A stretch of 64,000 nucleotides of DNA from Amycolatopsis lexingtonensis (GTDB taxonomy: Bacteria > Actinomycetota > Actinomycetes > Mycobacteriales > Pseudonocardiaceae): positions 6,546,501 through 6,610,500 of the forward strand of contig NZ_JADBEG010000001.1 in the NCBI RefSeq assembly GCF_014873755.1. The letters run 5' to 3'. The first letter of the stretch is position 1. The number at the start of each line of letters is the position of its first letter. Positions 8,788 through 16,384 of the stretch are shown here, piece by piece. A model generated the notes under the pieces. That model worked only from the letters and a program-made list of their open reading frames with translations. It was not told the origin of the DNA and ran no database searches. The position numbers and the translations under genes were made by a program.

Positions 8788-8850
8788 GTGCGGCACCACG
8801 CAGAGCGATTTTTTTACGGGATCCGGACTCCGGCTCCCGTGATCGCGTAG
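8788..8850 (+). CDS. Candidate attenuator leader peptide (Phe-Phe-Tyr) for chorismate mutase
   Basis: A 20-codon ORF, GTG to TAG, encoding MRHHAERFFYGIRTPAPVIA. Codons 8-10 (8809-8817, TTT TTT TAC) are Phe-Phe-Tyr, the end products downstream of chorismate mutase, and both Phe codons are TTT, very rare in this GC-rich genome. A -10-like CATACT at 8776-8781 lies six bases before the GTG, compatible with a leaderless transcript and explaining the missing ribosome-binding site. It overlaps the 5' arm of an antiterminator structure. Leader peptides with Phe/Tyr runs are established in aromatic operons; this instance is inferred. Confidence 0.65.
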   Translation: MRHHAERFFYGIRTPAPVIA

Positions 8851-8900
8851 TGCCACCACCGCCATCACCGCCAGCCCCGGAGTCCTCGGACCCGGGGCTG
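8825..8900 (+). promoter_or_regulatory. Putative transcription attenuator with alternative hairpins
   Basis: Terminator form: CAGCCCCGG (8872-8880) pairs perfectly with CCGGGGCTG (8892-8900), extended inside by GTC/GAC around a CTCG tetraloop with one bulged A. Antiterminator form: GGACTCCGG (8825-8833), within the leader ORF just after the Phe-Phe-Tyr codons, pairs perfectly with CCGGAGTCC (8877-8885), which overlaps the terminator's 5' arm. The two structures exclude each other. There is no U-run, usual for high-GC terminators. A ribosome stalled at Phe/Tyr codons would leave 8825-8833 free and favour expression. Confidence 0.6.
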
Positions 8901-8949
8901 CCGCCGTCCCTGGGGCCGGGCGGGTCCGGGATTCGAGGAAGAGGTCCCG

Positions 8950-9246
8950 ATGAACGCACAAGCCACGAACGCCGACGGCCAGCCCGCCGAGCACACCCCC
9001 GCGGGCGATGACATCGCGGCGCTGCGCGAGGAGATCGACTGGCTGGACAAGGAGATCCTCCGGTTGGTGAAACGCCGCGTGGAGGTCTCCAAGACGATCG
9101 GCGCCGCGCGGATGGCCGCCGGTGGCACGCGCATCGTCTACAACCGCGAGATGGACGTGCTCGCGCGCTACCGCGAACTGGGCCCGGACGGCCGCCAGCT
9201 CGCCATGGCGCTGCTGAACCTCGGCCGGGGCAGGCTCGGCCGGTAA
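8950..9246 (+). CDS. aroQ: Chorismate mutase, AroQ class
   Basis: 98-residue all-helical chorismate mutase converting chorismate to prephenate for Phe and Tyr synthesis. The core is ALREEIDWLDKEILRLVKRRVEVSKTIG, then RMAAGGTRIVYNREMDVLARY and LGPDGRQLAMALLNLGRGRLGR. Conserved Arg, Lys and Glu residues of the AroQ site are present. The C-terminal LGRGRLG tail matches the short mycobacterial intracellular enzyme (Rv0948c type) that is activated by DAHP synthase. ATG at 8950 with GAGGAAGAGG nearby. Preceded by the Phe/Tyr attenuator-like leader. Confidence 0.95.
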   Translation: MNAQATNADGQPAEHTPAGDDIAALREEIDWLDKEILRLVKRRVEVSKTIGAARMAAGGTRIVYNREMDVLARYRELGPDGRQLAMALLNLGRGRLGR

Positions 9247-9310
9247 CGGTTGGCCGAATTCGGGGACTTCCCGGAGGCACCGGCGGCCCGGGCACAGGCA
9301 GACTGGGGTC

Positions 9311-9628
9311 ATGGACTGGCTCGTGAACCTCATCGCCGTCATCGTCGCGCTCGCGAGCGTGCTGGCCGCGCTGGGCCATGTGGGGTATCTGGCGCTGCTG
9401 AACAGCGCGGCGGGCAAGCGCGGCGCCAGCGGCGCTCCGGTCGGGCAGTACGTCCGCAGCCGGTGGGCCGTCGCGGGCGGCACCACCGCGGCTTCGCTGT
9501 TCGCCTGGTTGCTCACGGCCGGGGGAACGCCGCTCGACATCGTGGCGATCCTGATCGCGGGTGGTAGCGGCGTGGTGGCCACGAAGGCCCTGCAATCCAC
9601 CCGGGATCGCTACCGCACGGGAGGCTGA
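9311..9628 (+). CDS. Small membrane protein (105 aa)
   Basis: Not recognised. Three hydrophobic segments: about 4-32 (LVNLIAVIVALASVLAALGHVGYLALL), 52-68 and 73-90, separated by a basic loop with RSRW. The C-terminus ALQSTRDRYRTGG is charged. Codon bias supports it. It follows chorismate mutase by 64 bases and could be cotranscribed with it; no functional link is evident. Confidence 0.7.
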   Translation: MDWLVNLIAVIVALASVLAALGHVGYLALLNSAAGKRGASGAPVGQYVRSRWAVAGGTTAASLFAWLLTAGGTPLDIVAILIAGGSGVVATKALQSTRDRYRTGG

Positions 9629-9962
9629 ATCCCCTGAACTGGCTTGATGGCGCTGCGTAAAACTCCGCAGCGTCACCTTCGCCCGATCGGTCGCGCCCGA
9701 CCGAGTGAAACCTCTGCAACTTGCAAGTTTGGGGGCGACTTTCCCCGCCGGATGCTTTTAGGGTTTACGTCGTGAGGACCCTTGCGTCTGGGTCGGGCGA
9801 TGCCCGCGAGACGCGCGGGGGCACCGGCCCCGCGCGTCCGCTGTCGCGTGCGCGTGCATCTGCGCAGGATTCCGAACGAGATTCCGCGCGTGAGGGTGCT
9901 CCTTTCGGGTCGTTCGGCCGCCGGATGGCGTCAGGACTCCTCCGCCGGGTGGTCGAGCCCAC
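9629..9962. other. 334-bp intergenic region with a 12-bp palindrome
   Basis: No convincing gene. An open frame runs to 9966 and overlaps the next start as ATGA, but its third-position GC is far below that of neighbouring genes. A TAGGGT at 9759-9764 could be a -10 element for the downstream gene. The perfect palindrome AACTTGCAAGTT lies at 9718-9729. Confidence 0.5.
9718..9729. promoter_or_regulatory. Palindrome AACTTGCAAGTT, possible operator
   Basis: A perfect 12-bp dyad in the promoter region of the membrane-protein/kinase cluster, 30 bp upstream of a possible -10 TAGGGT. Its AT content stands out from the surroundings. No regulator can be named. Confidence 0.35.
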
Positions 9963-11315
9963 ATGAGCAACGGCACGGAGTTCCACGGACGCGGCGCCGC
10001 TCCCGCGCACCCCGGACGGCACCGGCCCGGCGGCGCGGACACCTGGACGCCGCCGGTGCCGCCGCACCGTCCGGTGCGGCACCGCGCGACGCCGGTCGAC
10101 CCGCCGGTGTCCGGCTCGCTCCCGCTCCCCCAGCAGGAGGCGTTTTCCCCGTCGCCGGGTGCCGGCGCCCGCCCCTTTCGGCGGCAAGGCGGACCCGGAA
10201 CGCTTTCCGCCACCCCGACGTCCGGCTCGCTCCCGCCCCTCCCGCAGCCGTCCCGCGGCTCGGTCTCGGGGTCGCTCCCGCTGCCCCAGCCGCGGGACGG
10301 GCAGCCGCTGTTCCCGGCCGCGCACGGCAGCCTCGCCCTCGGCCACGGCGACCACGACGAGTACGGCTACGACGAGTACGACGACTTCGAGCCGGAACCG
10401 GCCGCGGCGCCACCCGCCGAGTCCCGCGCCGACCAGGCCGCACGCCGCACCCGCGTTTCGCTGTCCGCGCCCACCCCGCGCGGGGTCGACCTGGACGAGG
10501 ACGACGTCCGCGTCTACAGCGCGCCCCCGCTCGACGGGCTGGGCGGCTTCACCATCGGCTCGGTGCCCGCGTCGGTGACGCCGCCGAAGACGTGGCGGAA
10601 GGCCGCCTGGTTCGCCACCGGCGCGTCCGGCGCCGTGGTCGTCGGGCTGCTGTGCGCGGGGTCCTTCCTGGTCGGGAAGCCGCCGGTGGACCAGGCCGTC
10701 CAAGGCTCGTGGCCCGGCTACCAGGGCGTGCCGACGGTCATCGACCCGACCGGCGAGCACCAGCCCCCGTCGGAAGGCGGTTCCGCGCCCGGCCCGGAGA
10801 ACTCGGCCCGGCCGGACAACGACAACGCCGGTGACAAGAAGACCACCGGCAACGGCGGCGCCGGGCCGGCCGACAGTTCGGCCTCCACTCCGGGCAGCAC
10901 CTCCGGCACCTCGGGGACGACACCCGGCACGACCACGCCGAGCAGCGCGCCGCAGAAGCCACCGGTCACGCCCGCCCAGCGCGAGACCCCGGTCAAACCG
11001 CCGTGGTGGTACTCCTTCCCGCCGGACGCCCAGACCATGGGCGACAACACGGAGAAGTTCTTCAACACGGTCACCACCGACCCCGCCTCGGCGTCGTCGG
11101 TGACCACCGGCGAGCTGCACGACCAGGGGCCGCACGCGCTCGCGGAGCGGTACGCCGGCATCGCCTACTTCGAGGTCAAGAAGGTCAGCATCGACCAGCA
11201 ACGCGGCGTCACGGTGAACACCGTCGAGGTCACCCACACGGACGGGACCAAGACGATCGAAGAGCGCACCCTGACGTTCGGCGACGGCGACAAGATCGCG
11301 GCTGACGGCCAGTAA
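9963..11315 (+). CDS. Pro-rich membrane-anchored protein with extracytoplasmic domain
   Basis: 450 residues, not assigned to a named family. The N-terminal half is cytoplasmic, Pro-rich and low complexity, with repeated SGSLP(L/P)(P/L)Q units at about 49-110 and an acidic DDHDEYGYDEYDDFEPEP patch (about 128-145). One membrane span at about 217-237 (GAVVVGLLCAGSFLV) is followed by a Ser/Thr/Gly/Pro linker and a C-terminal domain (about 350-450) starting DNTEKFFNTVTTDPASA. That domain resembles NTF2/SnoaL-like small domains; the resemblance is weak. It precedes a second protein of similar architecture and two kinases, so it may be a kinase partner or substrate. Confidence 0.75.
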   Translation: MSNGTEFHGRGAAPAHPGRHRPGGADTWTPPVPPHRPVRHRATPVDPPVSGSLPLPQQEAFSPSPGAGARPFRRQGGPGTLSATPTSGSLPPLPQPSRGSVSGSLPLPQPRDGQPLFPAAHGSLALGHGDHDEYGYDEYDDFEPEPAAAPPAESRADQAARRTRVSLSAPTPRGVDLDEDDVRVYSAPPLDGLGGFTIGSVPASVTPPKTWRKAAWFATGASGAVVVGLLCAGSFLVGKPPVDQAVQGSWPGYQGVPTVIDPTGEHQPPSEGGSAPGPENSARPDNDNAGDKKTTGNGGAGPADSSASTPGSTSGTSGTTPGTTTPSSAPQKPPVTPAQRETPVKPPWWYSFPPDAQTMGDNTEKFFNTVTTDPASASSVTTGELHDQGPHALAERYAGIAYFEVKKVSIDQQRGVTVNTVEVTHTDGTKTIEERTLTFGDGDKIAADGQ

Positions 11316-11335
11316 CCGCACCTGCACGTGCGGTT
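11314..11335 (+). terminator. Hairpin overlapping the stop of the Pro-rich membrane protein
   Basis: AACCGCAC and GTGCGGTT form a perfect 8-bp stem with loop CTGCAC, starting within the TAA stop codon. The unit TGCACGTGCGGT recurs 25 bp further on. Terminator-like without a T-run. Confidence 0.5.
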
Positions 11336-11574
11336 CGCCCGTTCCGATGCACGTGCGGTGCGCCGAGCGGTTATGCCTGGTCCGGGTGGGTGACATAAGC
11401 TGCCGCTCGTCGTATCGCGACGGCATTCCGGCGACAGAGCCTGGTGGTCGCCGTCCGCACAGGGTTACCTGACGACAGCGGATCCGGAACCGGCCACGAG
11501 TCGGCCATCCGGACCAACGGAAGCTCGGCCGAACGGCCGGGTGACCGTCCCCGGAACCCAGAGCGAGGACTTTC

Positions 11575-12432
11575 GTGCTTGATCGGCAGCGCACACGGCG
11601 TGAGACACCCCACGCCGTCCGCGTCGAGGACGTCATCCCGGCCGAGATTCTCGACGGCGTCGGTGACGCCGACCGCGACTATCTCGAGCAGGTCTTCCGC
11701 GACCCGCAGAAGTTCGTGCCGCCGCGGCCCGAGCCGGCGCGCGAACCGGAGCAGGCCGAAGACGCCGGTGAGCCCGAAAGCAGGTTCGCCCGCCGCGCCA
11801 AGCTGGCCGGTCTCGTCGCCGCGGGCGCGCTCGTCGCCGGCGCGGTCATCGCCGCGCCGATGCTGACCAGCTCGCACCGCGCGGTGTCCGCCGGCGGGCA
11901 GTCCACCCCGGCCGGCTTCAGCGGGGCCGCGGAGCTCGGCGGCCTCGCCGTGCCGCAGCACCAGGCCGGCGGCGGTACCCCGGCGCGTCCGGGGCAGTCG
12001 ACACAGAGCTCGCTGGGCGACGGCGGCACGTCGGCCGCCCAGAGCACCGAGGGCTCGCGGCAGGAGACGGCGCCGAGCACCGCCGAACCGGTTCCGGACC
12101 AGGCGGCCGACGCGCGCAGCGCGAGCCGGAAGATCCAGGCGGTCAAGGACTTCTACGCGGCCATCGCGCGGGACTCGTCGGGCGCGCTCGCGCTGCTGAG
12201 CCCCGACCTGGCGGGCGGCGCGGCCGGCGAACTCGTCCGCACCTGGAGCTCGATGGACGCCATCGACGTGCAGGAAGCCGACACGCAGATCAACCCGGAC
12301 GGCTCGATCCTCGCGGTCGCGACGATGCGCCGGCCGGACGGCGGCCTGCTGCGCGTGACTCAGCTGTTCCGGGTCGCCGACACCGGCGGATTGATCACCG
12401 AGGCCGAGCTCGTCTCGGCCCAGTACATGTAG
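11575..12432 (+). CDS. Membrane-anchored protein with C-terminal NTF2-like domain
   Basis: 285 residues. An acidic/basic cytoplasmic part (about 1-78) with LDRQRTRRETPHAVRVEDV leads to one membrane span (about 79-98, AGLVAAGALVAGAVIAAPML), then a Ser/Gln/Gly/Pro linker, then a domain from about 180: AVKDFYAAIARDSSGALALLSPDL to TEAELVSAQYM. This segment has the helix-strand pattern of SnoaL/NTF2-like domains. GTG at 11575 with GAGG upstream. Same architecture as the protein before it, and directly upstream of a Ser/Thr kinase; it may be an extracytoplasmic sensor for the kinases. That role is inference. Confidence 0.78.
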   Translation: MLDRQRTRRETPHAVRVEDVIPAEILDGVGDADRDYLEQVFRDPQKFVPPRPEPAREPEQAEDAGEPESRFARRAKLAGLVAAGALVAGAVIAAPMLTSSHRAVSAGGQSTPAGFSGAAELGGLAVPQHQAGGGTPARPGQSTQSSLGDGGTSAAQSTEGSRQETAPSTAEPVPDQAADARSASRKIQAVKDFYAAIARDSSGALALLSPDLAGGAAGELVRTWSSMDAIDVQEADTQINPDGSILAVATMRRPDGGLLRVTQLFRVADTGGLITEAELVSAQYM

Positions 12433-12647
12433 CCCTCGGCGATCATCCCTTCACCCCTGGTTCAAGTGCCCGTGCCGGATTCGTGTGCGCAGAGTGAGCG
12501 CCTAGCCTTGTCACGGGCCGGTCTCGGAAAAGCCGGCACAGAGCCCACGACATGTGCATACGCTCCAGCGACGCGGCGTGCTCGTGGCCGCGTCACCAGG
12601 CACCTATCCTCACGCCCTGGTGAAGTCGGAGCCCAAAGGGAGGTCGC

Positions 12648-14267
12648 GTGAGCGACGAGGGTCGTCTGGTCGCCGATCGGTACCGCATCGTCGGCCGGAT
12701 CGGCACGGGCGCGATGGGGGCCGTCTGGCAGGCGCACGACGAGGTCCTGGGCCGCACCGTGGCGATCAAGCAGCTCCTGCTCCAGCCGCACCTGGACGAG
12801 CACGACAAGGAAGACGCCCGGCAGCGCACCATGCGCGAGGGCCGGATCGCGGCGCGGCTGCACCACCCGAACGCGATCTCCGTGTTCGACGTCGTCACCG
12901 ACGACAACGGCCAGCCCTGCCTGATCATGGAGTACCTCAACTCCACCAGCCTGGCCGCCGTGCTGCAGGAACGCCGCACGCTGCCGCCGACCGAGGTGGC
13001 GCGCATCGGCGCCCAGGTCGCCGCGGCGCTGCGCGAGGCGCACGCGGTCGGCATCGTCCACCGCGACATCAAGCCGGGCAACATCCTGCTCGCCGGCAAC
13101 GGCACCGTGAAGATCACCGACTTCGGCATCTCGCGCGCCAAGGACGACGTCACGGTCACCAAGACCGGGATGATCGCCGGCACCCCCGCCTACCTGGCCC
13201 CCGAGGTCGCCATCGGCGGTGACCCGGGCCCGGAGTCCGACGTCTTCTCGCTCGGCTCCACGCTGTACGCCGCGTGCGAGGGCCAGCCGCCGTTCGGGCT
13301 GTCCGAAAACACGCTGAGCCTGCTGCACGCGGTCGCGGCCGGGCAGATCAACCCGCCGCGCCAGTCCGGGCCGCTGGCCAGTGTGCTGGCCGTGCTGCTG
13401 CACCCGGACGTCGAGCACCGGCCGACCGCCGAGGAGTGCGAGGAGCTGCTCGCGGCCGTCGCGCGCGGCGAGACGCCGCTGGGCGGCCCGGCGGAGGACA
13501 CCATGCTGGCGCCGGCCGCCGGTGTCCTCGGCGCGGCCGCCGTCGCGGACCCCAACGCGACCCAGATGTTCGACGAGATCCCCGCCGGGCACTCGGGCAG
13601 CCTGCTCGACGGGCAGGCGCCGACCCAGGCCGTCCCGTACTACGACGAGGACGACTACCCGGAGGGCACCGGCTACCCGGAAGACGACTACGACGGGTAC
13701 GACCACTACCCCGAGGACAACCGCCACGGCGGCGTGCCGCCCGGGCTGGCCGCGACCCGCGCGGTGGCGGTGCCGCCGCACGGCCAGGACCCGTACGCGG
13801 ACGACCAGTACGACGACTACGACGACGAGCCGGCCCCGCCGCCCCCGCCGCGGCCCCGCCCGCAGACGCGGCCCGACGATGACGACGAGAAGCCCGGGGC
13901 GTGGAAGCGCCCGGCGATCATCGGCGGCGTCGTGGTCGTGGGCCTGGTCGCCCTCGTCGTCTGGCTGCTGAGCCCGAACAACCCGGAGGCGCCGGCCGCG
14001 CCGGTGTCGAGCAGCAAGCCGACGCCCGCCGCGACGTCGGAGTCGCTGCCGTCGACGACGGACGTGCCGACCAGCACGGTCGAACTGCCGTCGAGCACGG
14101 AGGAACAGACGTCTTCGTCGAAGAAGACGACCTCGCGGGCCACCGAGCCGGAGCGGACCACGACTCCGAAGACGACGCCCAAGTCGACGCCGCCGGACAC
14201 GACCCCCGTCGAAACGACGCCGACCACTCCCGTGACGCCGACCACCACCACCCCGGCCGGCACGTGA
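12648..14267 (+). CDS. Transmembrane Ser/Thr protein kinase
   Basis: 539-residue Hanks-type kinase with intact catalytic machinery: Gly loop GTGAMGAVW (19-27), VAIK with Lys41, HRDIKPGN (138-145, catalytic Asp140), DFG (Asp158), APE at about 185. A juxtamembrane low-complexity acidic/Tyr region (about 310-410, with repeated DDY/YPED) leads to one membrane span (about 421-440) and a Ser/Thr/Pro-rich extracytoplasmic tail without PASTA repeats. GTG at 12648 has GGGAGG seven bases upstream. Followed after 13 bases by a pseudokinase gene, so probably one transcript. Confidence 0.95.
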   Translation: MSDEGRLVADRYRIVGRIGTGAMGAVWQAHDEVLGRTVAIKQLLLQPHLDEHDKEDARQRTMREGRIAARLHHPNAISVFDVVTDDNGQPCLIMEYLNSTSLAAVLQERRTLPPTEVARIGAQVAAALREAHAVGIVHRDIKPGNILLAGNGTVKITDFGISRAKDDVTVTKTGMIAGTPAYLAPEVAIGGDPGPESDVFSLGSTLYAACEGQPPFGLSENTLSLLHAVAAGQINPPRQSGPLASVLAVLLHPDVEHRPTAEECEELLAAVARGETPLGGPAEDTMLAPAAGVLGAAAVADPNATQMFDEIPAGHSGSLLDGQAPTQAVPYYDEDDYPEGTGYPEDDYDGYDHYPEDNRHGGVPPGLAATRAVAVPPHGQDPYADDQYDDYDDEPAPPPPPRPRPQTRPDDDDEKPGAWKRPAIIGGVVVVGLVALVVWLLSPNNPEAPAAPVSSSKPTPAATSESLPSTTDVPTSTVELPSSTEEQTSSSKKTTSRATEPERTTTPKTTPKSTPPDTTPVETTPTTPVTPTTTTPAGT

Positions 14268-14280
14268 CCGAGGATCCGAC

Positions 14281-15381
14281 TTGAGTTCTGAAGGCACCAT
14301 CGTCGGCGGCCGGTTCCGGCTGGACCAGCCGATCGGCCGTGGCCGCGCGGGCATCGTGTGGCTGGCGTTCGACACGCGGCTGTTCCGCACCGTCGCGATG
14401 AAGCGGATGTACCTGCCGGTCGGCGGCGGTGACCGCGCCGAGCAGGCGCGCGCGGCCGCCATGCAGGAGGGCAAGGACGCGGCCCGGATCGAGCACCCGT
14501 GCGCGATCAAGGTGTTCGACGTGCTGCCGGAGGGCCAGGACGTCTGGCTCGTGATGGAGTACATCCCGTCCCGCAGCATGGCGACGTTCCTCGCCGAGCA
14601 CGGCAGGCTCACCTCGGACCAGGCGGCGGCGCTGGGCATCCAGCTCGGGAACGCGCTGGCCGCGATCCACACCGCCGGGTTCGTCCACCGCACGCTCGAA
14701 CCGGGCACGGTGCTGCTGGCCGACGACGGCGGCGTGAAGCTCACCGACATCGGCATCAGCGGCGGCGGGCCCCACGCGGCGTATGTGGCGCCCGAGGTCG
14801 CGCGGGGACTGCCGCCGACTCCGGCCGCGGACGTCTTCTCCCTCGGCGCGACGCTGTACACCGCGGTCGAAGGCGTGCCGCCGTTCGGCGACGACGGCCA
14901 GTCGTCCGAGCGCCCGCCGCAGAACGCGGGCGTCCTCACCGAGGCGCTGCGCAAGATGCTGCGCTCGGACCCGACCACGCGCCCGACGATGGCGGACACC
15001 GTCCGCTCGCTGAAGGCGATCACCGAGGGCCGCGAGACGGCGTTCATCCCGCCGACCGCGCCCGGGATGCCGCCGCCCCCGCCGCCGCCGTTCAACCCGG
15101 GGCTGGCGCCCGCCGCCCCGCCGATGCCGCCGTCGGGTCCGCAGTTCCAGCAGCAGATCCCGCTCGCGCCGCCCGCACCCGGTTACGCCGGCGCGGAAGC
15201 GACCCAGCGGATGCAGCCGGTTCCGCCGCAAGCAACGCAGTACGCGCCGCCGCCCCCGCCCGCGGCCCGGCCGGCCGAGGCGTGGAACCTGCCGGTGTCG
15301 AAGAAGACGCTGATCACCGTGGCCGCGATCCTCGCGGCGGTGCTGGTCGGCATCCTCGTTTCGGAGCTGTTCTTCGTCTAA
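14281..15381 (+). CDS. Membrane-anchored protein kinase-like protein, predicted pseudokinase
   Basis: 366 residues with a kinase fold but degraded catalytic residues. Lys41 of VAMK is kept. The HRDxKxxN loop reads HRTLEPGT (136-143), so the catalytic Asp is Thr138, Lys is Glu140 and the Mg-binding Asn is Thr143; DFG is DIG (Asp156). The activation segment is short (SGGGPHAAYVAPE). A Pro-rich region (about 255-340) precedes a single C-terminal span (about 342-366) with almost nothing outside. TTG start at 14281 with GAGGA upstream. Tandem with an active kinase, suggesting an allosteric or scaffold role. Its stop shares four bases with the convergent LysR gene. Confidence 0.92.
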   Translation: MSSEGTIVGGRFRLDQPIGRGRAGIVWLAFDTRLFRTVAMKRMYLPVGGGDRAEQARAAAMQEGKDAARIEHPCAIKVFDVLPEGQDVWLVMEYIPSRSMATFLAEHGRLTSDQAAALGIQLGNALAAIHTAGFVHRTLEPGTVLLADDGGVKLTDIGISGGGPHAAYVAPEVARGLPPTPAADVFSLGATLYTAVEGVPPFGDDGQSSERPPQNAGVLTEALRKMLRSDPTTRPTMADTVRSLKAITEGRETAFIPPTAPGMPPPPPPPFNPGLAPAAPPMPPSGPQFQQQIPLAPPAPGYAGAEATQRMQPVPPQATQYAPPPPPAARPAEAWNLPVSKKTLITVAAILAAVLVGILVSELFFV

Positions 15382-16280
15382 GCCACCTTGGCGGTCGCCG
15401 CGCGCATGGCTTCGAGCAGCGTGCGGACGGCCGGGTGGCCCCAGGCGCGCGACGTGACCGCGGCGTGGATCGTGCGGACCGGCTCCGGGTTCCGGATCCG
15501 GCGGACGACGACGCCGGGGTGCTGCGCGCCGAGGCCGAGCTCCGGGATGAGACCGACGCCGATGCCGGCGGCGACGAACCCCTGCGCCGTCTGATAGTCC
15601 TCGGACTCGACGACGACGTTCGGCGCGAACCCGGCGGACGCGCACGCGCTGTCCAGGATGTCCCGGCAGATGCCGGGCAGGCCGTCGACGCCGACCCACG
15701 GCTCCTCGGCGAAGTCCGTCAGGTCCAGCACGCGCTTGCGGGCCAGTGGGTGGGTCTTCGGCAGGACCGCGCGGTACGGGTCGTCGAGCAGGTGCACCAG
15801 CTCCACGCCCTTGGCGGGCGGAGTCCGGCGCGGGAAGACGGTGATCGCGACGTCGGCGTTGCCCGCTTCGACGTCCGTCATCGGGTCGTCGGGCTCGACG
15901 AGCTTGAGGTCGAGGTGTACGCCGGGGTGCTCGCGGCGGACGGCGGCGATCGCGGGCGGCACCAGCGACGCGCCCGCCGTGGCGAAGTAGCGGATCGAGA
16001 CGCGGCCGGTGCGGCCCTCCTTGAGCTCGGCCAGCGCCGCCTCGGCCTTGGCCAGCTCGGTACTCAGCGTCTCGGCGTGCTCGGACAGCAGCGCGCCAGC
16101 CGGGGTCGGCCGGACGCCGCGCCCGACGCGTTCGAGGAGTTCGGTGCCCGCTTCGCGTTCCAGCGCGGAAAGCTGCTGGCTGATCGCGGACGGCGTGTAG
16201 CCCAGGTTGCGGGCCGCGGCGGTGATCGACCCGCTGGTGATCACGGCGCGGAGTACCTGCATGCGGCGGACGTCGAGCAT
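15378..16280 (-). CDS. LysR family transcriptional regulator
   Basis: 300 residues. N-terminal winged helix (about 1-60): MLDVRRMQVLRAVITSGSIT, then AARNLGYTPSAISQQLSALE. C-terminal periplasmic-binding-protein-like effector domain from about 88 (GRVSIRYFATAGASLVPPAI). Divergent from an EamA transporter 104 bp away, the classic LysR arrangement, so that transporter is the likely target. A CTTA-N10-TAAG dyad lies nine bases before its start. The effector is unknown. Confidence 0.92.
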   Translation of the reverse strand: MLDVRRMQVLRAVITSGSITAAARNLGYTPSAISQQLSALEREAGTELLERVGRGVRPTPAGALLSEHAETLSTELAKAEAALAELKEGRTGRVSIRYFATAGASLVPPAIAAVRREHPGVHLDLKLVEPDDPMTDVEAGNADVAITVFPRRTPPAKGVELVHLLDDPYRAVLPKTHPLARKRVLDLTDFAEEPWVGVDGLPGICRDILDSACASAGFAPNVVVESEDYQTAQGFVAAGIGVGLIPELGLGAQHPGVVVRRIRNPEPVRTIHAAVTSRAWGHPAVRTLLEAMRAATAKVA

Positions 16281-16288
16281 GCCCGGAT

Positions 16289-16306
16289 CTTACAGCTGGG
16301 CTTAAG
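16289..16306. promoter_or_regulatory. LysR-type box candidate in the LysR/EamA divergent region
   Basis: CTTA-N10-TAAG is an interrupted dyad containing T-N11-A, the general LysR recognition pattern. It lies immediately upstream of the lysR start, the position expected for an autoregulatory site shared with the divergent transporter. Confidence 0.4.
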
Positions 16307-16384
16307 TGTTCCTGCAGTTATTTTCGCTTGTCCTTACGTCTGGCGCGGGCGAAGCTGGCGCTTGATCGGCGAAGGAGGCCTGGG

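Noticed and set aside
8806..8817. T-run at 8809-8815 read as an intrinsic terminator tail after the DUF1707 gene
   Set aside because: No GC-rich stem precedes it; the run is explained better as Phe-Phe-Tyr codons of the leader peptide.
9772..9966. Possible leaderless 64-codon ORF overlapping the next start as ATGA
   Set aside because: Only about 70 percent G/C at third positions against over 90 percent in neighbouring genes; Arg/Ser-rich product. The overlap is probably chance.
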